Virus record (IMG/VR): IMGVR_UViG_3300021057_000003
Location: 1 to 50,370 of that record
Source of the DNA: a virus
DNA: 50,370 bases
Direction: 5' to 3' (one strand)
The notes under the pieces are model-generated. The model ran no database searches, was not told the DNA's origin, and saw only the letters and a list, made by a program, of their open reading frames with translations. This document shows, in pieces, positions 1 through 6,661 of the stretch; the stretch's first letter is position 1; the number at the start of each line of letters is the position of its first letter. A program made the position numbers and the translations under genes.

Positions 1-127
1 TGATCGTTCTGCTTGTGCACGGCTGAGAAGGCGGGCGTGTTCGATACGCGCCCCTTGCGCCTGGTAATACAGTACGCGCTCCTTCTCGGTCTCGATGGGG
101 AGCTTCATCATGTGTTCAACCAATGCA
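1..127. repeat. Left copy of 127-bp terminal duplication (contig circularity)
   Basis: Bases 1-127 are identical to bases 50244-50370. An exact repeat of odd, k-mer-like length at the two ends of a contig is the usual mark of an assembler closing a circular or circularly permuted molecule, so one copy is redundant and the genome is 50,243 bp. A coding sequence reads through the join without a break, which supports circularity over a true terminal repeat. Confidence 0.93.
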
Positions 128-288
128 CGGTCTCGTGTTCGGATGTAGTGATGAAACCCTATGTGTCCTGCTGCGGAGTTGAACCAGTCAGCGATTGATG
201 AGTCCGCCTTGGGATCATCGGAAGCCGCTGGCACTTCGAGCAGTGATAAGAGAAGTCGGCGCAACCATAGTCGAAACCTACTTCTCAT
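1..288 (-). CDS. Hypothetical protein spanning the contig cut (5' part)
   Basis: This frame starts at ATG 288 (MRSRFRLWLRR) and is still open at base 1. Joined through the circle to 50243-50229 it ends in TGA, giving a 100-aa protein. The N-terminus is rich in Arg and Leu; the middle has His-rich segments and the C-terminus is charged and probably helical (RLLSRAQAERSKKAS). I do not recognise the family. It follows the GroES gene and precedes the scaffold gene, so it probably belongs to the packaging/head-assembly region. An annotation made on the linear contig would truncate it at both ends. Confidence 0.7.
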   Translation of the reverse strand, partial: MRSRFRLWLRRLLLSLLEVPAASDDPKADSSIADWFNSAAGHIGFHHYIRTRDRALVEHMMKLPIETEKERVLYYQAQGARIEHARLLSRAQAERS

Positions 289-316
289 GGTGAAAGTGTA
301 GCATGTGCGTTTTGCA

Positions 317-604
317 TCATTTTACGGTGCACAAAATGTACTTCTCTTCAACGATGTACAGCGTCTCTGGTGCGGAGATCTCTTCGAAGTTGTACTTTGA
401 GAAATACACACGGTCTCCCGGCTTCAATTCGATCGGCACGCGCTTCTTGAGGAGCGGCTCGAACGTGCCTGGGCCAACTGCCACGACGATCCCGGTGCCA
501 GGTGCCTTATCGTTCGAGGCTACGATGATTCCTGATGCTCGCTTATTTCCCGCTTCTTCATCAGTAAGAGGACGAATAACTACTCGGTCGTTGTAGGGTT
601 GCAT
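317..604 (-). CDS. groES: GroES-type co-chaperonin
   Basis: A 95-aa protein with the full GroES (Cpn10) plan: N-terminal QPYNDRVVIRPL, then a flexible mobile-loop-like stretch (residues 16-30), GIVVAVGPG, a KPGDRVYFSKYNFEEI strand and the closing VEEKYILC. Its length matches bacterial GroES. GroES caps the GroEL chamber. Phages such as T4 (gp31) and some jumbo phages carry their own versions to fold the capsid protein with host GroEL. It overlaps the previous gene by 25 bp in another frame and lies just upstream of the scaffold and capsid genes in circular order, which fits a capsid-folding role. No GroEL is encoded here. Confidence 0.9.
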   Translation of the reverse strand: MQPYNDRVVIRPLTDEEAGNKRASGIIVASNDKAPGTGIVVAVGPGTFEPLLKKRVPIELKPGDRVYFSKYNFEEISAPETLYIVEEKYILCTVK

Positions 605-888
605 AAAATGAACTGTGATTCGATGCTTATAAACTTCCTTCCTTCGTGCTCGAACTCATCGCCGTCGTGCCGATTGAGGGTCACTTCGGTTCCGGGGGGA
701 ATACCAGAACGGCCAGGTGAGGTGACGACGGCGGAGCGGATGTGATTGGTGAAGGTGTGGTCGATCACCTTGTCCCCCTTCATGAACTCCCGCTCCCACT
801 CCCTCGAAACCCTCAAGATGCCGTTCTCTTCCTCAACGACCTTTCCGGTGAGCTCCGCGATGATGCGGTTTCCGTAGGCGTTAAGCAC
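580..888 (-). CDS. Divergent GroES-fold protein (second co-chaperonin-like)
   Basis: A 102-aa protein starting at GTG 888. The order of elements follows GroES: GNRIIAEL near the start, SAVVTSPG in the middle, IPPGTEVTLNRHDGDEFEHEG, and the closing ISIESQFILC, which aligns with VEEKYILC of the next gene. The usual mobile-loop region is replaced by a longer charged insert (residues about 20-50). The assignment rests on this order of motifs and on tandem position with a clear GroES; overall identity is low. It may be a duplicated partner giving mixed caps, or a different protein of the same fold. Confidence 0.6.
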   Translation of the reverse strand: MLNAYGNRIIAELTGKVVEEENGILRVSREWEREFMKGDKVIDHTFTNHIRSAVVTSPGRSGIPPGTEVTLNRHDGDEFEHEGRKFISIESQFILCNPTTTE

Positions 889-1099
889 GGTGGCGAATGG
901 TGAATCGCGGGTAAAAGCGAATGTTTCGGCCTAACCAATGCTCCGTTCCGCAACAGTCCACAGCAGGACCAACGTTCCACCAAAGTGTTCCCAAGTAGAT
1001 CTTCCACTTGAAGAACCGGAAGCGGACCTCGAAATACTCGCTGCGGGGGGACTTAACGATATGGACCTTGCCCTGGTAGGGGGTGCAGTGACAGTTCAT
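881..1099 (-). CDS. Small basic protein, unknown
   Basis: A 72-aa basic, aromatic-rich protein (FEVRFRFFKWKIYLGTLWWNV). Its ATG overlaps the terL stop as ATGA, and its TAA lies inside the start of the next gene. This tight packing on both sides is the main reason to call it real. I see no known motif; a CDCC-like pair of cysteines in VDCCG is the only distinctive point. It is probably translated by coupling from terL. Confidence 0.55.
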   Translation of the reverse strand: MNCHCTPYQGKVHIVKSPRSEYFEVRFRFFKWKIYLGTLWWNVGPAVDCCGTEHWLGRNIRFYPRFTIRHRA

Positions 1100-2628
1100 G
1101 AATAGAAACTCTTCGTTGCTTTACGCTTTTCTTTTAAACGGTCCTTCTTCACCTTCATACGGAGGCGGAAGAACCTGTCCTCCATCGAGGTGGTCGTTTC
1201 ATAGGGTGTCGGGCCTGAGTTCAAGCCATATCTGAGCGCGTCTGGTGCATGGTCCTCCTGCGTCGTGTCAACGTCCTCCACTTTCGTGTCGTCGTAGATG
1301 AGGGCCGGGAGAGTCCTGATGAGGTTCTTGCAGACGTTGAAGACGGCCACCTTCGCGATCACCTTGCCTTCAGCCTCGTAGGGCTTCAGGTATTCGCGGA
1401 CACGCTGCCAGCCGATGATTCGCTCATTCATTCCGCGTTTCAGCATGAGCTCAGTTGACAGACCTGGCATTTCTACCGGGATGTTCTTGTTCTTTTCCCG
1501 CATCACCTCGCGATACCTGGCCTGCATGATTTCAGCTCCGGAGAGGCCGTTCTCAGCTTCGCCTTTCCGTGCCCAGATAGCCGGGTCAAACACCCAATAG
1601 TCAATGCGCTCGTCGCCCGGTGTGTTCGCGATGATCTCGTCTACGAGCTGCGAGTAGGTGTACTCGGTGACATAGAGCTCGCGGTAGATGAATACGCGCT
1701 CTTCTGGTGAGACAGCGCCCCACAGGACCGCCGAAGGCGCTTTGTATCCATAGTCACCCATGAGGAACCGCTTCCAGTTCTTGGGGATGGCGAAGGGCTC
1801 ACAGACATGGATGTCTTCGCGCCACTCAGCAAAGTACTGCCCCGCAAAGAGATCCCACTCTCCCTCGCGCCAGGCTTTCCCCAGGTCGCCTGAGAGGGAT
1901 TCGAGGTAGTCGCGGTATTCGGCGTTGACAAAGGCGTTGTCCTTGTACGTCGATGGGATGAACCTGGTCTCGTGCTCCAGGCCGATCCGGTGCGGCTGGA
2001 TGTAGCGCTCTTTGACGTAGCTGTGCCCGATGCCGCCTGGGTTGAAGGAGGTGTACATCCTCGGACGCCAGCCGTCCTTCGAGGTACGAAGGGAGCCGCG
2101 GATCTTGGTGACCTTCTCTTTGGTGAGCTGGTTCACCTCCTCGATCGCGATCAAGTCGTATTCGATCCCGATGTACTTGTCGATGTCCTTGTCGTCCTTG
2201 AATCCGCCGAGGAGGACGCGGGAGCCATTCGGGAAGGAGAGGGTGTTACTGGCGCGGTTGTAGTTGTAGTCAACCTTCCCAGCGAAGACCTTAATGATTA
2301 AGTCCTCAAACGATTCCTTCGCGGAGATCCCGGTCTGGCGGAGGAAGAGTGCCTTCAGCCGGGGCATCCGCTGGCAGTCGTCTAAGCCGATCTGGGCCAT
2401 TACGGCGTGCGATTTGCCTGGTCCTCGGGCTCCCCCTACACCGATGTCCACAGGCCCCAGGGCATGGTCTGCCTGGCGGCAGATGGCATGGAAGTTGAGC
2501 TGCCACGGTAAAGGCACGTAGCCACGGGATACGAACCCGGCGATCTGGTCCTTCGGGCAACCCGCTTCTCGGGCTTTGGTGAAGAACTTGGTATATCGCT
2601 CTACTTCTTTGTCGTTTTCCCCTTCCAT
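1096..2628 (-). CDS. terL: Terminase large subunit (packaging ATPase/nuclease)
   Basis: A 510-aa DNA-packaging motor. The N-terminal ATPase has Walker A GGARGPGKS at residues 65-73 and Walker B DLIAIEE at 158-164, followed by the coupling segment SFNPGG near 194-199. The C-terminal RNase H-like nuclease shows acidic residues in MGDYGYKAPS (about 290-299), VFDPAIW (about 347-352) and a late EDHAPDALRYGL. Length and order are typical of complete TerL proteins. It is read toward the GroES genes and is separated from terS by a plus-strand nuclease gene and about 480 bp of non-coding DNA. Confidence 0.95.
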   Translation of the reverse strand: MEGENDKEVERYTKFFTKAREAGCPKDQIAGFVSRGYVPLPWQLNFHAICRQADHALGPVDIGVGGARGPGKSHAVMAQIGLDDCQRMPRLKALFLRQTGISAKESFEDLIIKVFAGKVDYNYNRASNTLSFPNGSRVLLGGFKDDKDIDKYIGIEYDLIAIEEVNQLTKEKVTKIRGSLRTSKDGWRPRMYTSFNPGGIGHSYVKERYIQPHRIGLEHETRFIPSTYKDNAFVNAEYRDYLESLSGDLGKAWREGEWDLFAGQYFAEWREDIHVCEPFAIPKNWKRFLMGDYGYKAPSAVLWGAVSPEERVFIYRELYVTEYTYSQLVDEIIANTPGDERIDYWVFDPAIWARKGEAENGLSGAEIMQARYREVMREKNKNIPVEMPGLSTELMLKRGMNERIIGWQRVREYLKPYEAEGKVIAKVAVFNVCKNLIRTLPALIYDDTKVEDVDTTQEDHAPDALRYGLNSGPTPYETTTSMEDRFFRLRMKVKKDRLKEKRKATKSFYS

Positions 2629-2663
2629 GAAGATGAGTACATGGTAGCATCCCCCGCAAACGG

Positions 2664-2669
2664 TATATT
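2664..2669 (+). promoter_or_regulatory. -10 box TATATT placed 12 nt before ATG 2682
   Basis: TATATT ends 12 nt before the ATG of the plus-strand nuclease gene, and the intervening bases hold no Shine-Dalgarno sequence. The same -10-to-ATG distance recurs at other first genes in this genome (4074, 36830, 50121). No good -35 is visible. Confidence 0.4.
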
Positions 2670-2681
2670 TTCATCTCTAAA

Positions 2682-3056
2682 ATGAACCGAGCTGAAGCCA
2701 TCATGTACGACATACTGCGGAAAGCCTTTCCGGGTGAAGTCGTGCGCGTGCGCTTCCGCCCTGAGTGGATGAAAAATCCACTCACACAGCAGGAACTGGA
2801 GTTGGACTTCTTCTTACCTGCGCGGAACTTGGCAGTAGAAGTTAATGGTCCTGAGCATGAGTTACCTACTCAGAAGATCAGGGATTCAATTAAGGCCAGG
2901 ATCTGCAAGGAACGGGGTATTCAACTCATTTCCACCCCTGCAACGCCTGAGGGTTTGCTCGATGCTTGTACGCGCTTCCAGGTACGTCACAGCTTCTCTT
3001 ACCGTGTGAATCCGTTTAAGAGGCCACATGCGTTTAAGCGCAAACGCGTCTGCTAA
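2682..3056 (+). CDS. PD-(D/E)XK nuclease, Vsr/DUF559-like
   Basis: A 124-aa protein with a compact PD-(D/E)XK core: LDFFLPARNLAVEVNGPEH places D42 and E53 in the pattern of Vsr/DUF559-type nucleases (DF...AIEIDGxxH), followed by a K/R-rich helix and GIQLI. Free-standing enzymes of this type nick DNA and are frequent in phages as repair or homing nucleases. It sits on the opposite strand between terL and terS, splitting two genes that are usually adjacent, which suggests insertion. The last 20 residues are very basic. Substrate unknown. Confidence 0.7.
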   Translation: MNRAEAIMYDILRKAFPGEVVRVRFRPEWMKNPLTQQELELDFFLPARNLAVEVNGPEHELPTQKIRDSIKARICKERGIQLISTPATPEGLLDACTRFQVRHSFSYRVNPFKRPHAFKRKRVC

Positions 3057-3059
3057 ACT

Positions 3060-3537
3060 AGTACACAGCAAAGACCTGAGCTCGCGTTTAGTACCGACGC
3101 GCCAATCGTCTTCCTGAAGTTTGGGGAGAGTAATGGATCAAAAAGACAGCCAACGACAATAGGCCAGGTCGATCTAGCTAAATACCATTGAAATAGAGGG
3201 TTCCGGACGGTACTTCTCTATATCTGTTATTGCGAACATTCCTCAGAATGATTCGTATTCACAACACGGCTATTCCTGGTTGTCAATACATCTATTTCCC
3301 TTCTAAAAAATTTTAAGGGTGTGTGTGCTGGTGTAGGGTACGGGTGATCTACTACCAGTGGGGTTCTTCGAGTCGGGTATACCCCCTTCCTTGATTCATA
3401 TTGAATATTGTTGTGTAGTACAGCACAAACACACCTCTCCTCCCACCCTACCCCACAACTGCACCTACCCCACCCTCAAAGAATGGCTCAGTAGAGCCGT
3501 AGAATCAGGTTGATTCGGTTAATGCATATTGTGCGAA
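3060..3537. other. Non-coding 478 bp beside terS; strand-asymmetric, possible pac region
   Basis: I find no credible gene here. The DNA is richer in A+T than its neighbours. It has a G/T-rich run at about 3318-3347 facing a C/A-rich run at about 3424-3478, the perfect palindrome GGGTATACCC at 3375-3384, and CCCTT...AAGGG around an A/T core near 3298-3319. Pac-type packaging starts often lie in or next to terS, so this is a candidate; position is the only argument. Confidence 0.3.
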
Positions 3538-4008
3538 CTAAGATTCCTCCTCTCCGTATGCCTTCATCATGGCTTTGAGCACTGATTCCTGAATCGGTAG
3601 ACCGCCAGAAGTGTGGTCGATTTGCTGTTTCTCCGTGAAGTCCTTATCAGCCCTGCTAGCAACGAACTCAGCACTCTTGTACTTATAAAACGGCTTACCT
3701 TCGCTATCCAGCTTCCCTTCTACAGCATCTTGCAAGACACCTCTTGCTTTTTCCACTAGATGTTGTGTACTCACGGACTCTAACGGAATCCGTAACCAAG
3801 GATAATCACGGGCTATAAGCTGTTCTGCATACTTCTGAGAGTAGCCAGCTCGCAAAGCAGACTGCAATCCATTGTTGAATGTGGGTGAATCAGGCTTGAA
3901 ATAGTACTCTAAGAAGTTCAAGCGTCGTGGGTCGAGTCGTTGCGCTACATCTCTCGGCTTAGACTTCCGTTTGACAGCTACCTCTTGTGTGTGTTCTATT
4001 GATTCCAT
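3538..4008 (-). CDS. terS: Terminase small subunit
   Basis: A 156-aa protein. Residues 30-60 read LNFLEYYFKPDSPTFNN then ALRAGYSQKYA, the helix-turn-helix-like N-terminal segment common in TerS (a long helix, a gap, then A..AGYS..YA). The C-terminal half is charged and helical and ends in a tail (ESVLKAMMKAYGEEES) suited to contact TerL. TerS recognises the packaging site and loads TerL. A perfect DnaA-type 9-mer (TTATCCACA) lies one base upstream of its ATG, and no Shine-Dalgarno is visible. Confidence 0.8.
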   Translation of the reverse strand: MESIEHTQEVAVKRKSKPRDVAQRLDPRRLNFLEYYFKPDSPTFNNGLQSALRAGYSQKYAEQLIARDYPWLRIPLESVSTQHLVEKARGVLQDAVEGKLDSEGKPFYKYKSAEFVASRADKDFTEKQQIDHTSGGLPIQESVLKAMMKAYGEEES

Positions 4009-4032
4009 GTGTGGATAAGGGCTTGACGTTAA

Positions 4033-4061
4033 GTTATCAAGGCGTATTGTGTAAGTATACT
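4033..4061 (+). promoter_or_regulatory. Promoter for plus-strand cassette
   Basis: TATACT (4056-4061) ends 12 nt before ATG 4074 and has TTATCA 16 nt upstream; an alternative -35, TTGACG, lies further up near 4023. It drives the 4074-5708 cassette, which ends in a strong terminator. The expected transcript start leaves a leader of only a few nucleotides. Confidence 0.5.
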
Positions 4062-4083
4062 AGCAATTAAAACATGCAAGTTT

Positions 4084-4242
4084 ATGATAAAGAACGATAG
4101 GTATTCTCAGTCATTTGGAGAGTACATGCAGAAGGAAGTGAGGAAGCAGAAGTGGATTGATGCAGTCGTGTTGGGGGTTCAATTGGCAGGAGGTTTAGCA
4201 TTAGCGTACATCTTCGTCGTGATGTATCTTTCGGCGTTTTAG
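4084..4242 (+). CDS. Small membrane protein, unknown
   Basis: A 52-aa protein with a charged N-terminal half and one hydrophobic segment (residues about 31-50, VLGVQLAGGLALAYIFVVMYL). No family recognised. An 8-codon ORF (MQVYDKER) begins at 4074 in the start context AAAACATGCA shared by the next genes of this cassette and overlaps this start, so 4074 may be a leader peptide or the ancestral start. The following gene begins one base after this stop. Confidence 0.6.
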   Translation: MIKNDRYSQSFGEYMQKEVRKQKWIDAVVLGVQLAGGLALAYIFVVMYLSAF

Positions 4243-4243
4243 T

Positions 4244-4384
4244 ATGAGCGAACGAGAGAAAGAACTGAGGCTGAGAGAGCATGATCTGTGGGAGAAGCTC
4301 GACACGCTTCATTGTCCCCACGATCTCATAGAGAAGCTCATACAGGTGAGGATAGAACTAGACAGACTTATACATAACAACTAA
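4244..4384 (+). CDS. Small charged helical protein, unknown
   Basis: A 46-aa protein, almost entirely charged helix (SEREKELRLREHDLWEKLD) with one Cys-Pro-His turn. It starts one base after the previous stop, which suggests coupled translation. It resembles no family I know and could be a small coiled-coil adaptor. Confidence 0.55.
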   Translation: MSEREKELRLREHDLWEKLDTLHCPHDLIEKLIQVRIELDRLIHNN

Positions 4385-4388
4385 AAAC

Positions 4389-4541
4389 ATGCAAGATCTA
4401 CATGTAGGACAGGTTGTCCGCTTGAAGGGGGCCGAGGGAACGTTCACCATCTCAGAAATTGACGGGGACATGGTGGCGTTCGTGGGAGATGAACCGGGTG
4501 AGAGCTACGTCGATTTGAAAGACGTGGAGCCTATCAATTAA
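4389..4541 (+). CDS. Small beta-rich protein, unknown
   Basis: A 50-aa acidic protein with alternating hydrophobic strands (GQVVRLKGAEGTFTISEIDGD) resembling a small SH3/KOW-like barrel; this is a visual impression only. Its start lies in the context AAAACATGCA, used also at 4074, 4553 and 4940, with no Shine-Dalgarno. Confidence 0.5.
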   Translation: MQDLHVGQVVRLKGAEGTFTISEIDGDMVAFVGDEPGESYVDLKDVEPIN

Positions 4542-4552
4542 GCACTTAAAAC

Positions 4553-4804
4553 ATGCGAACAACAAGAAAGTTTGAAGTGAAGACGGGGAAGAATAGAGGC
4601 ACATACATCATTTGTACGGATGAGAAGGAGGCTAGAAAGCTTTTGAAGCGCAATGGATGGGGAATACTCGTACGAGACTACAACTATGACTTCTACAAGC
4701 GCCACCAGGCGCAAGGTGAGGAAGTCATCATTACCCACTCATGCTACGCGCCAAGTCTCGCTAAGAAGTGGTGGGAAGCACAGCGCATTCCAGTCATTGT
4801 TTAG
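4553..4804 (+). CDS. Hypothetical protein, basic
   Basis: An 83-aa protein with many Lys, Arg, Trp and Tyr residues (RNGWGILVRDYNYDFYKRH). It begins with the shared context AAAACATGC. The clean frame, the neighbours and the start context support it. No motif recognised. Confidence 0.6.
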   Translation: MRTTRKFEVKTGKNRGTYIICTDEKEARKLLKRNGWGILVRDYNYDFYKRHQAQGEEVIITHSCYAPSLAKKWWEAQRIPVIV

Positions 4805-4939
4805 CGTCTCCCTAGCCCTTGCAATGCGTTTGTAGGGGCACTGGGGCACACTAGTGCCATGGTTCTTTGACAACTGAATACCAAGCGTCCTTATCCCATT
4901 CGTGGGCGGGGTGCTTGTTATCTACATAATCAAAGAAAC

Positions 4940-5398
4940 ATGCAGAAAACAAATGAACGCGAGGCGACTAAGTACTATGAGCTAGTGGCACGGCGAGGAG
5001 ACGAATACATCATGCTTGACGAGACGTTTAAGTACGGTGACGGCTTCCACGGCGCGACTGGTTCGACGTTTAGACTTGTCTCTCGGGAGGAATACGAGGA
5101 ACGAACAAGCCCCGAAGCTATACGAGACTCATATGAGTACATATGGCGCGAGCAAGCTGGTCGTGGTGACACTGAACTAGGCTTGACTGAGTGGCTTGAG
5201 CAAATTGACCCTGATGAGATTTTTGATGACACACAATACGCTGACCTCGTAAGAGAGCGTGCTGGGGTGTCGGAAGAGGATTACCCCATAGTGGAATGTG
5301 TCGGCGGTGGTCGATGCTTCTCAGTTGGCGATGAGTATGACGAGGTTTTTCGCCCCGATTTGCTCGATGTTATCAAGCAAGCAGAAGCGGGAAACTAG
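4940..5398 (+). CDS. Acidic hypothetical protein
   Basis: A 152-aa, strongly acidic protein rich in Asp, Glu and Tyr (for example DPDEIFDDTQYADLVRERAG). Acidic phage early proteins can act as DNA mimics or bind basic host proteins, but no specific family is recognised. The upstream gap 4805-4939 carries a GGCACT...AGTGCC hairpin near 4837-4858 and a TTGACA near 4868 without a convincing -10. The next gene starts one base after this stop. Confidence 0.65.
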   Translation: MQKTNEREATKYYELVARRGDEYIMLDETFKYGDGFHGATGSTFRLVSREEYEERTSPEAIRDSYEYIWREQAGRGDTELGLTEWLEQIDPDEIFDDTQYADLVRERAGVSEEDYPIVECVGGGRCFSVGDEYDEVFRPDLLDVIKQAEAGN

Positions 5399-5399
5399 T

Positions 5400-5708
5400 A
5401 TGAAACTCTACGCCACAGTTAGCTCAGAGCGAGCCACAAAGGGACAGGGAGGGAATGAGTTTTTGGAGATAGTCATTTCCGGCGCTCATCAAACAGAACT
5501 CATCACACTCAAATTGCTTCCAAACGGAAGCGGTTATGAGTTGCAAGGATGGACACATGACAATCACTTCGTGCAAGTCATGATTGAAGAGAACCTAACA
5601 AAAGGTGAAAGGCAAAAAGGCAAAGCATGCGCAAAATGCGGAGCAGGAACAATGCACGATGGAAATTGTGCAGGGTGCTGGGCTCCGCAGGAGTTGTGCA
5701 CATGCTAA
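5400..5708 (+). CDS. Hypothetical protein with C-terminal zinc ribbon
   Basis: A 102-aa protein if read from ATG 5400, directly after the previous stop; a longer upstream frame overlaps the 4940 gene and is less likely. The C-terminus has CAKCG...CAGC...CTC, a probable Zn-binding knuckle, after a beta-rich domain. It is the last gene of the cassette, 17 bp before the terminator. Confidence 0.65.
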   Translation: MKLYATVSSERATKGQGGNEFLEIVISGAHQTELITLKLLPNGSGYELQGWTHDNHFVQVMIEENLTKGERQKGKACAKCGAGTMHDGNCAGCWAPQELCTC

Positions 5709-5725
5709 ACGTCAAAAAGCGAAAG

Positions 5726-5760
5726 ACCGGCTAATTCAAAACGAATTAGCCGGTTTTTTG
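5726..5760 (+). terminator. Strong rho-independent terminator
   Basis: A perfect 12-bp stem, ACCGGCTAATTC (5726-5737) paired with its complement at 5743-5754, with loop AAAAC and a run of T. It closes the plus-strand cassette. Confidence 0.93.
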
Positions 5761-6069
5761 TTGTCCATCCCCACACTATCCACAGTCTCCCAAAATGGAC
5801 GCAACTTTCAAACACCGAGGGAACAGAGCCCCCTGCCCTAACCTGGCCGGTCGCAGAAATATTTCAATACCCCTCCCCCTCTCCTCGCTCCTCGCTCCTC
5901 CCCGACCGAAGCTTGCGAAGGAAGGAGGGAAGAACACTTCCCGAAGGAGGAGGTCACGGCGCAGGAGGTTCGAAATCCGCTGTGGATAGAGGGGAGATGA
6001 GGTGGAATGCGTCCCCATAGACAATTCCCCTCACCTAGACGCCGTACTTATGGGTGTGGACAAGGGAGG
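5761..6069. other. Non-coding, structured 309 bp with paired DnaA-like boxes
   Basis: No credible gene. CTATCCACAG (5776-5785) and its exact complement CTGTGGATAG (5980-5989) form a 10-bp inverted repeat, each arm a one-mismatch DnaA box. Between them lie a C/T-rich tract with repeated CTCGCTC (about 5870-5905), a GGGAAG-AACA-CTTCCC hairpin near 5927-5942 and purine-rich GGAGG repeats. 5990-6069 contains GAGGGGA...TTCCCCTC. This could be a replication or titration site or a leader region. Confidence 0.45.
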
Positions 6070-6098
6070 TTTGCGGCCCGGCTCAGGTGTGCTAGAGT
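6070..6098 (+). promoter_or_regulatory. Promoter of small RNA
   Basis: TTTGCG (6070-6075) and TAGAGT (6093-6098) are separated by exactly 17 nt. The predicted start, about 6105, coincides with the first base of a hairpin, and a terminator follows 80 nt later with no ORF between. Confidence 0.5.
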
Positions 6099-6104
6099 AG
6101 ATGA

Positions 6105-6184
6105 GTTGGAGCCGTTCCAACAATTTTGTTCCCGTAAGGGGACGCTGCATGTTTTCTAAAAAGGGCCCCGCAAGGGCCTTTTTT
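6105..6184 (+). ncRNA. Probable small RNA, about 80 nt
   Basis: Three hairpins in a row: GTTGGA-GCCGT-TCCAAC (6105-6121), GTTCCC-GTAA-GGGGAC (6128-6143) and the terminator GGCCC-CGCAA-GGGCC with A and T tails (6158-6184). It is bounded by a 17-nt-spaced promoter and an intrinsic terminator and has no open frame. The terminator also serves the minus genes converging from 6188. Target unknown; no Rfam family recognised by eye. Confidence 0.5.
6158..6184. terminator. Bidirectional terminator
   Basis: GGCCC (6064+100 to 6168) pairs with GGGCC (6174-6178) around loop CGCAA, with AAAAA before and TTTTTT after, so it can stop transcription from either side. It lies between the small RNA (plus) and the 43-aa gene (minus). 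Confidence 0.85.
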
Positions 6185-6187
6185 AGT

Positions 6188-6319
6188 TTAGTAGGTGCGG
6201 TAGCCGAGCCTCTTCTGCTTCTCAATGAGCCTCGCTCGCCACTCAGGCGTCTGCCACTTCTTCCGAATCATTTCTCCAAACTTCTTCCTACGTGCTGCCT
6301 CTTTAGGTGATATGTTCAT
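6188..6319 (-). CDS. 43-aa basic protein, NUMOD-like
   Basis: A 43-aa, very basic helical peptide: ARRKKFGEMIRKKWQTPEW followed by RARLIEKQKRLGY. This pattern (K/R, then W..PEWR) resembles the small DNA-binding NUMOD repeats attached to homing endonucleases. Its ATG overlaps the upstream stop as ATGA, and its stop abuts the terminator. It may be a free-standing NUMOD-like DNA binder or the remnant of a larger protein. Confidence 0.6.
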   Translation of the reverse strand: MNISPKEAARRKKFGEMIRKKWQTPEWRARLIEKQKRLGYRTY

Positions 6320-6657
6320 GGTCGTTTCTTAGGTCTGCCCCGCTTTCGATATGAAGACGGAGACTCGCATTCCTGGATGGTGCCGGGGGTCGTCATCGAG
6401 ACGATTGCACCGCCCAGATAGCGTCGTTTAAGCTCCTCGATCTCCTCTGCTGCCTTCCCATTGTATTTCTTCAGCTCGGTCATCACGAGCAAGAGCTGTT
6501 CATCCCGAAGTGCAAGCTGGCTCTCAAAGAGATTGCGTTCTCGGAGAACCTTCTTGTTCTCGGTATGCAGTGATTCAATATAGTTTTTGATGTGCTCGTA
6601 GCTCTCTGTCGTCCGGAAAAGGTACTGCTTGCCACCGATCAGGTATCGCCGCGCCAT
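6316..6657 (-). CDS. Coiled-coil protein with C-terminal AT-hook
   Basis: A 113-aa protein with an N-terminal short domain (MARRYLIGGKQYLF), a long charged coiled coil (residues about 20-80) and a basic tail containing RKRGRPKKRP, a match to the AT-hook core RGRP that binds the minor groove of A/T-rich DNA. A similar tail ends the 27706 membrane peptide and occurs in the 16060 HNH protein. Function unknown; it could bridge DNA or oligomerise on it. Confidence 0.65.
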   Translation of the reverse strand: MARRYLIGGKQYLFRTTESYEHIKNYIESLHTENKKVLRERNLFESQLALRDEQLLLVMTELKKYNGKAAEEIEELKRRYLGGAIVSMTTPGTIQECESPSSYRKRGRPKKRP

Positions 6658-6661
6658 GCAA

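Noticed and set aside
1-127. True direct terminal repeats of the packaged DNA
   Set aside because: Exactly 127 bp and an ORF reading across the join point to an assembly overlap.
2306-2785. Minus-strand 159-aa ORF upstream of terL
   Set aside because: Overlaps terL in another frame and antisense to the 2682 nuclease; Arg/Pro-rich shadow.
3060-3537. tRNA gene near 3360 (GTTCTTCGAGTC looked like a T-loop)
   Set aside because: No flanking stems or acceptor pairing on either strand.
5870-5905. CRISPR-like repeat
   Set aside because: Only short CTCGCTC repeats without spacers; no CRISPR array anywhere in the window.
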